Source: CAYMDD01 sp964409675
GTDB lineage: Bacteria > Pseudomonadota > Alphaproteobacteria > Rickettsiales > SXRF01
Direction: 5' to 3'
Length of the DNA stretch: 16,019 nt
NCBI GenBank assembly: GCA_964409675.1
Contig: CAYPEF010000046.1
Coordinates: forward strand, 1 to 16,019
Position 1 is the stretch's first letter, and every line of letters begins with the position of its first letter. A program made the translations under genes and the position numbers. Below are positions 11,958-16,019 of this stretch, piece after piece. The notes under the pieces were generated by a model. That model saw only the letters and a program-made list of their open reading frames with translations, searched no databases and was not told the DNA's origin.

Positions 11958-13356
11958 GGAGCGCGAAGCGGACGTCATCATCATCGGCCTCGGCACCGCC
12001 GGGCTTAGCGCCGCGCGGGAAGTGGCGAAGGTGACGCAGTACTTCCACATTATCGGCAACGGCACTTATGGCACCACCTGCGTGCGCAACGGCTGCATGC
12101 CGTCCAAAATATTGATCAGTGCTGCACGCACTTTTCGAGCACGCGGACACATGGAAGAATGCGGCATTCATGGCAGCGAATCGCTGCGTATGGATATCCC
12201 GGCGCTGCTGAATCGCGTGCGCGCCATGCGCGCGCATTTCCTGCATTACGCGCTTGAGGAGACGGAAAGTTTTAGAGCGCATATCATTGAAGGGAACGTG
12301 CGCCTGAGCGCGCCGGATACGGTAGAGATCAACGGCGGGCGTATCCGCGCCAAAGCCGTCATCATCGCCACCGGCTCGCGCCCGATTATTCCCGAGGTAT
12401 GGCAGGGCTTCAAAGACCGCATCCTCACCTCCGACACGCTGTTCGACCAGCAGGATTTACCCGCATCTATCGGCGTGATCGGCATGAGCGTGCTGGGGGC
12501 GGAGATGGCGCAGGCCTTCGCCGGGCTTGGCATACAGGTGACAGCTACCCATACGGAGGCGCTGGTCGGCGGCTGTACCGACCCGGATGTCAGCGCCCGC
12601 GCCGCAGACATTCTTGGTGAAGAAATGGAACTATGGCTGCAGACCACGCCGGAGATCGCATCCGAAGGCGATAAGCTGCGCCTGCGCGCCGGCGGGCGCA
12701 CGGCGCTGGTGGATAAACTGTTTATTGCTGAGGGACGTTGCGCTAATCTGGAAGGGCTGGGGCTGGAAGCGCTGGGACTGCGCGAAGCGGGCAAGCCGTT
12801 TGAGCGCTATGACTGCGAAACCATGCAGCTGGAAGGCGAGCGCATCTTCCTCGCCGGGGATGTGACGCTCGGGCGCGCCATCTTATTTCAGGCAGCCGAT
12901 GAAGGCCGCATCGCGGGCTATAATGCCGCGCGGGGGAAGACATATTCATTTACGCGCCGCACGCCGATGCAGGTGTGCTATACCGCCCCGGAAATTTGCA
13001 TCGCAGGTGCAAGCTGGGAACAATGCGGCGCATCCGCCGCCATTGGCGAAGCGCGTTTTGAAAACCAGGGCCGTGCGCTGATTGAGGGCATGAACCAAGG
13101 CATTGTGCGCATCTATGCCGAGCGCACCAGCGGACGATTGCTAGGCAGCGAATTCTGCGCGCCCAACGGCGAGCACCTCGCGCATTTGCTGGCATGGATC
13201 ATCGACGCGAAGCTCACCGTCTTTGAAGCCCTTCGCCTGCCCTTCTACCATCCCACCGTGGAAGAAGGCTTACGCACCGCCCTGCAGGAACTGGCAGAGC
13301 ATATCCGCCCGGGCAGCAAGCAGGCAATGGAACTGGCCTGCCTCGATGCTCTTTAA
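11929..13356 (+). CDS. Dihydrolipoamide-dehydrogenase-like flavoprotein (class I pyridine nucleotide-disulfide oxidoreductase)
   Basis: A 475-residue FAD enzyme. The FAD motif is VIIIGLGTAGLSAARE (16-31), the redox disulfide C51-C56 lies in GTTCVRNGCMPSK, ATGSRP is the second flavin contact, AGDV the third, and the C-terminal dimer-interface pair is H441/E446 (HPTVEE). All catalytic residues of the lipoamide dehydrogenase class are therefore present. The nicotinamide Rossmann motif is IGVIGMSVLGAEMAQAF, with Ser for the usual middle glycine, and the end of the next strand reads VTATHTEA where an NAD-specific Glu is usual. No E1 or E2 dehydrogenase genes are adjacent, so the substrate is open (lipoyl protein or another disulfide). 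The start is uncertain: ATG at 11929, 11950 or 11956 are all in frame without a clear ribosome site; 11956 (MEREADVIIIG) gives the most family-like N-terminus. Confidence 0.88.
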   Translation: MRIHLLHMRMEREADVIIIGLGTAGLSAAREVAKVTQYFHIIGNGTYGTTCVRNGCMPSKILISAARTFRARGHMEECGIHGSESLRMDIPALLNRVRAMRAHFLHYALEETESFRAHIIEGNVRLSAPDTVEINGGRIRAKAVIIATGSRPIIPEVWQGFKDRILTSDTLFDQQDLPASIGVIGMSVLGAEMAQAFAGLGIQVTATHTEALVGGCTDPDVSARAADILGEEMELWLQTTPEIASEGDKLRLRAGGRTALVDKLFIAEGRCANLEGLGLEALGLREAGKPFERYDCETMQLEGERIFLAGDVTLGRAILFQAADEGRIAGYNAARGKTYSFTRRTPMQVCYTAPEICIAGASWEQCGASAAIGEARFENQGRALIEGMNQGIVRIYAERTSGRLLGSEFCAPNGEHLAHLLAWIIDAKLTVFEALRLPFYHPTVEEGLRTALQELAEHIRPGSKQAMELACLDAL

Positions 13357-13405
13357 ACCGTCGCTTTATTAATGCTGAACAGCGGGAGCACGTATAACCT
13401 CTCCC

Positions 13406-13505
13406 TTGTCACCCTGCACCTGTTACGGGGTCTGGACAGAAAGCGTTGCTTTCTGCGGATTGCATAAACAATCCGTCCGGGTCCCGCCATGCGGCGGGAT
13501 GACAA
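13406..13505. repeat. Composite palindromic element between convergent genes
   Basis: A 100-bp element bounded by TTGTCACCC (13406-13414) and GGGATGACAA (13496-13505), inverted with one extra base. Inside are three short hairpins: AGAAAGC/GCTTTCT (13438-13454), CGGATTG/CAATCCG (13456-13475) and CCCGCC/GGCGGG (13483-13498). It lies between the flavoenzyme gene and infA, which converge, and may stop transcription from both sides. The ends relate it to the GTCATCCC repeat at 6391. Confidence 0.7.
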
Positions 13506-13508
13506 TCG

Positions 13509-13727
13509 TTATTTCTGACGGAACTTGATGCGGCCTTTGGTTAAATCATACGGCGTCATTTCCACAATCACCGAGTCGCCGGCCAGCACGCGGATGCGGT
13601 TCTTGCGCATTTTGCCGGAGGTATGCGCGATCACCATATGGCCGTTTTCCAGCTTGACGCGGAAGGTGGCGTTCGGGAGCAGCTCCGTCACCGTGCCGGG
13701 GAATTCAAGCAGTTCTTCTTTTGCCAT
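13509..13727 (-). CDS. infA: Translation initiation factor IF-1
   Basis: A 72-residue S1/OB-fold protein with the standard IF-1 sequence: MAKEELLEFPGTVTELLPNA, FRVKLENGH, GKMRKNRIRVLAGD, VEMTPYDLTKGRI. It binds the A site of the 30S subunit during initiation. Length and sequence are typical of Alphaproteobacteria. The stop codon is 4 bp from a palindromic repeat. The 48-bp gap to the UPF0262 gene upstream is short enough for co-transcription with the his genes. No strong Shine-Dalgarno precedes the ATG. In many alphaproteobacteria a low-molecular-weight phosphotyrosine phosphatase gene stands between UPF0262 and infA; it is absent here. Confidence 0.97.
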   Translation of the reverse strand: MAKEELLEFPGTVTELLPNATFRVKLENGHMVIAHTSGKMRKNRIRVLAGDSVIVEMTPYDLTKGRIKFRQK

Positions 13728-13775
13728 CAGTCTATTCTTTCATTCAAATTTCAATGTTTATGGGCTGCATCTATA

Positions 13776-14243
13776 TCACTTCATGTGTAAAACGCAAATA
13801 AGAGTAAATAACCGCCGCGCGGTGCAGAAATCGACGGTTATCTTGGTTTCCAGCATCTCTTTCAGCGTCTCCGCCCCCTCGTTATGCAGGCCGCGCCGGC
13901 CCATGTCGATGGCTTCCAGCTTGTTGGGCGCGTGGGCGGTGAGGGCTTCGTAATAACTTTCGCAAATCAGCATATAATCGCGGATAGTGCGCTTAAGCGG
14001 CTGAAGCGCCAGCGAAATCTTTGTTTTTGCGTCATCGGAAGCGGTAACGTTCAGCACCAGCCGCTGCTCCTCCGCCCGCATGCGCAGGGCATACGGCCCC
14101 GGCCCGGCTTCCAGCGGGGTGAAACTGTTTTCCGCCAACAGATCCTGGATAGCCACGGAAAGCTCATGCTCCATTTCAGGGCGGCGCTGGGCAAGGCTTT
14201 TTTCGTCCAGCTCCACGGAAATCAGCCGGTTATCCGCGCTCAC
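13776..14243 (-). CDS. UPF0262 family protein
   Basis: A 155-residue protein of a family largely confined to Alphaproteobacteria and of unknown function. The diagnostic C-terminal half is present: IRDYMLICESYYEAL, then KLEAIDMGRRGLHNEGAETL and ITVDFCTARRLFTLICVLHM. No signal peptide or membrane segment is seen. The start is GTG at 14243, overlapping the hisD stop as GTGA, so translation is probably coupled to hisD. The gene stands between hisD and infA, its usual place in alphaproteobacterial genomes, which is good evidence of lineage but does not reveal the function. Confidence 0.95.
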   Translation of the reverse strand: MSADNRLISVELDEKSLAQRRPEMEHELSVAIQDLLAENSFTPLEAGPGPYALRMRAEEQRLVLNVTASDDAKTKISLALQPLKRTIRDYMLICESYYEALTAHAPNKLEAIDMGRRGLHNEGAETLKEMLETKITVDFCTARRLFTLICVLHMK

Positions 14244-15535
14244 GGGGTTTGCCGCCGCACGCGCATGGAAAGCCCGTGCGCCTGCAACCCTTCCGCATCA
14301 GCCAGCGTTTCGCCGTACATGGCAAGCCCGTGGAACGAGGTTTCATCGCAGCTGATCAGCGAAGTGCGCTTGAGGAAATCCAGCGTTCCCAGCCCCGAGG
14401 CGAAACGCGCCGTGCGGGAAGTAGGCAGTACGTGCGACGGCCCGGCGATGTAATCGCCAATGGCTTCCGGCGTGTATTTTCCCAAAAATATCGCCCCGGC
14501 ATGGCGGATACGGGCGGCCAGCGCCTCCGGCTGCGCCACCGCCAGCTCCAGATGCTCGGGCGCGATGCGGTCCACCAGCGCCGGCGTATCCACAAGCGAT
14601 TCCACCACAATCAGGCAGCTTTCCTTCTCCCAGGAGGCCTGCGCAATCGCGCGGCGCGGCAGGGTGGCCAGAATCAGCTGCGCCGCCGCTTCCACCTGGT
14701 CGGCAAAAGCCGCTTCGTCGGTGATCAGCACGCTTTGCGCCACCTCGTCATGTTCGCACTGGCTGAGCAAATCGGCGGCGATCCAGTCGGGATTGTTGTG
14801 CTTATCCGCCACCACTAAAATCTCCGAGGGGCCCGCAATCATATCAATACCCACCTGCCCGAATACCTGCCGCTTGGCCTCCGCCACATAGGCATTGCCG
14901 GGGCCGACGATCTTATCTACGGCGGCGATGGACTGCGTGCCATACGCCAGGGCCGCCACCGCCTGCGCGCCGCCGACCTTATATATTTCCTCAATGCCCG
15001 CCACATGCGCCGCCGCCAGCACGGCAGGATTCACCGCCCCTTCTGGCGCAGGCACCACCATGACCAGCCGGGATACGCCCGCCACTCGGGCCGGGACGGC
15101 GTTCATCAGCACGGAACTGGGGTAGGAAGCGAGCCCGCCCGGCACGTACAGCCCCACCGCATCCAGCGGCGTCCAGCGCCAGCCGAGCGTGACGCCGGTG
15201 TCGTCGCGCCACTGCTTGTCTTCCGGCAATTGCGCCTGCGCGTAAAGCGCAATCCGCGCCGCGGCTTTCTTCAGGGACGTCAGCAGCTCCGGCGAACAGA
15301 CCGCCACGGCATTGGCGATTTCCTGCGCGCTGACGCGGATAGTATGCGCATCGGCCTCCCAGCGGTCGAACCGGCGCGTATATTCCACCAGCGCCGCGTC
15401 GCCGCGCTGCGCGACATCGTCGAGTATGGCTTCCACCGTACCGGCAATGGCGCGGTTGCGCTGGGCGCGCCCGGCCAGCAGGCGGGCAAAGGCGTCTGTG
15501 AAATCCGGCTGGGTGCTGCGCAGCCTAAGCGCCAT
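14240..15535 (-). CDS. hisD: Histidinol dehydrogenase
   Basis: A 431-residue zinc enzyme that catalyses the last two steps of histidine synthesis, histidinol to histidine with two NAD. Family blocks appear in order: GLYVPGGLASYPSSVLMNA, KVGGAQAVAALAYGT, KIVGPGNAYVAEAKRQVFG, IDMIAGPSEILVVAD. Zinc ligands expected from E. coli are in LLSQCEHDE (Gln and His), GDYIAGPSHVLPT (Asp) and EGLQAHGLSMRVR (His). Length is normal. The ATG at 15535 overlaps the end of hisG by 11 bp, and the stop overlaps the UPF0262 start, making a tight hisG-hisD-UPF0262 unit. Confidence 0.97.
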   Translation of the reverse strand: MALRLRSTQPDFTDAFARLLAGRAQRNRAIAGTVEAILDDVAQRGDAALVEYTRRFDRWEADAHTIRVSAQEIANAVAVCSPELLTSLKKAAARIALYAQAQLPEDKQWRDDTGVTLGWRWTPLDAVGLYVPGGLASYPSSVLMNAVPARVAGVSRLVMVVPAPEGAVNPAVLAAAHVAGIEEIYKVGGAQAVAALAYGTQSIAAVDKIVGPGNAYVAEAKRQVFGQVGIDMIAGPSEILVVADKHNNPDWIAADLLSQCEHDEVAQSVLITDEAAFADQVEAAAQLILATLPRRAIAQASWEKESCLIVVESLVDTPALVDRIAPEHLELAVAQPEALAARIRHAGAIFLGKYTPEAIGDYIAGPSHVLPTSRTARFASGLGTLDFLKRTSLISCDETSFHGLAMYGETLADAEGLQAHGLSMRVRRQTP

Positions 15536-16019
15536 CGGTCACCTCGCGGAAGCGGGAAACCAGCCCGCCGATTTCCTCGCCGCGCGTCTTGAAGGCAGCG
15601 CGGTTGACGATCAGGCGGGAGGAAACTTGCGCGATCACCTCGATTTCCTTCAGGCCGTTGGCCTTCAGCGTCGCGCCGGAACTGACCAAGTCGACGATGC
15701 GGCGCGCGAGCCCTAATTTGGGGGCCAGCTCCATCGCCCCGCTTAATTTGATGCATTCGGCCTGGATGCCGCGCTCAGCGAAATATTTAGCGGTGATGTT
15801 AGGATATTTGGTGGCGATGCGCAGATGGCTCGCGCGGGAAATATCGTCAAACGGCGCATGTTCCGGCTCGGCCACCGACAGGCGGCATTTGCCGATACCA
15901 AGGTCAAGCGGCGCGTAAATATCGGGATAGTCGAACTCCATCAGCACATCGCTGCCCGCCACGCCCAGCTGCGCCGCGCCGAACGCTACAAAGGTCGCCA
16001 CATCGAAGCTGCGCACGCG
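15525..16019 (-). CDS. hisG: ATP phosphoribosyltransferase, short form, 5' end outside the window
   Basis: The last 164 residues of the first enzyme of histidine synthesis (ATP plus PRPP to phosphoribosyl-ATP). Recognisable blocks are FDVATFVAFGAAQLGVAGSD, MEFDYPDIYAPLDLGIGKCR, IATKYPNITAKYF and IKLSGAMELAPKLGLA with IVDLVSSGATLKANGL. It ends soon after SSRLIVNRAAFKTR, so it lacks the C-terminal ACT-like regulatory domain of E. coli HisG (299 residues). This is the short form that works with the HisZ subunit, which should be encoded elsewhere. About 50-60 N-terminal residues lie beyond the window edge; the frame is open to base 16019, so any internal start is not the true one. Confidence 0.95.
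   Translation of the reverse strand, partial: RVRSFDVATFVAFGAAQLGVAGSDVLMEFDYPDIYAPLDLGIGKCRLSVAEPEHAPFDDISRASHLRIATKYPNITAKYFAERGIQAECIKLSGAMELAPKLGLARRIVDLVSSGATLKANGLKEIEVIAQVSSRLIVNRAAFKTRGEEIGGLVSRFREVTDGA

Overview
The window reads as a high-GC alphaproteobacterial chromosome segment from a draft assembly, with one run of 100 N. The strongest taxonomic hint is the minus-strand block hisG-hisD-UPF0262-infA, a gene order typical of Alphaproteobacteria. Dispersed palindromic repeats of the GTCATCCCGG and GTCATTGCGAGC kinds fit the same group. I cannot name a genus.

Left part (138-7797): a sulfate assimilation locus. An Rrf2-type regulator without the cluster-binding cysteines faces a plus-strand series cysG-cysH-cysJ-cysI-[gap]-cysD-cysN. 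Together these encode sulfate activation to APS (CysDN), APS reduction to sulfite (CysH, with the Fe-S cysteines of APS reductases), sulfite reduction to sulfide (CysJI) and siroheme synthesis for CysI (CysG). The divergent 86-bp spacer holds a good sigma70-type promoter whose -35 box lies inside an inverted repeat. cysI and cysD appear fused in frame only because of the N run: the end of cysI and the start of cysD, roughly 0.8 kb, are missing. CysJ is unusually short, and cysN carries a 108-bp palindromic element inserted in frame.

Middle part (7887-11730, minus strand): a compact signalling operon of a soluble, membrane-less methyl-accepting-type protein, a STAS anti-anti-sigma protein, a receiver-PP2C (SpoIIE/RsbU-type) phosphatase and an RsbW-type ATPase. 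The order and overlaps point to a partner-switching module. An unrecognised 133-residue protein follows it. Upstream on the same strand lies a 55-residue KGG/stress-type small protein with its own terminator.

Right part (11929-16019): a plus-strand orphan dihydrolipoamide-dehydrogenase-like flavoenzyme, then the minus-strand block infA, UPF0262, hisD and the 3' part of a short-form hisG, which runs off the window.

Five palindromic repeat elements (4286, 6391, 6984, 7801 and 13406) sit between genes or, in one case, inside cysN. No tRNA, rRNA, CRISPR array, transposase or phage gene was seen.
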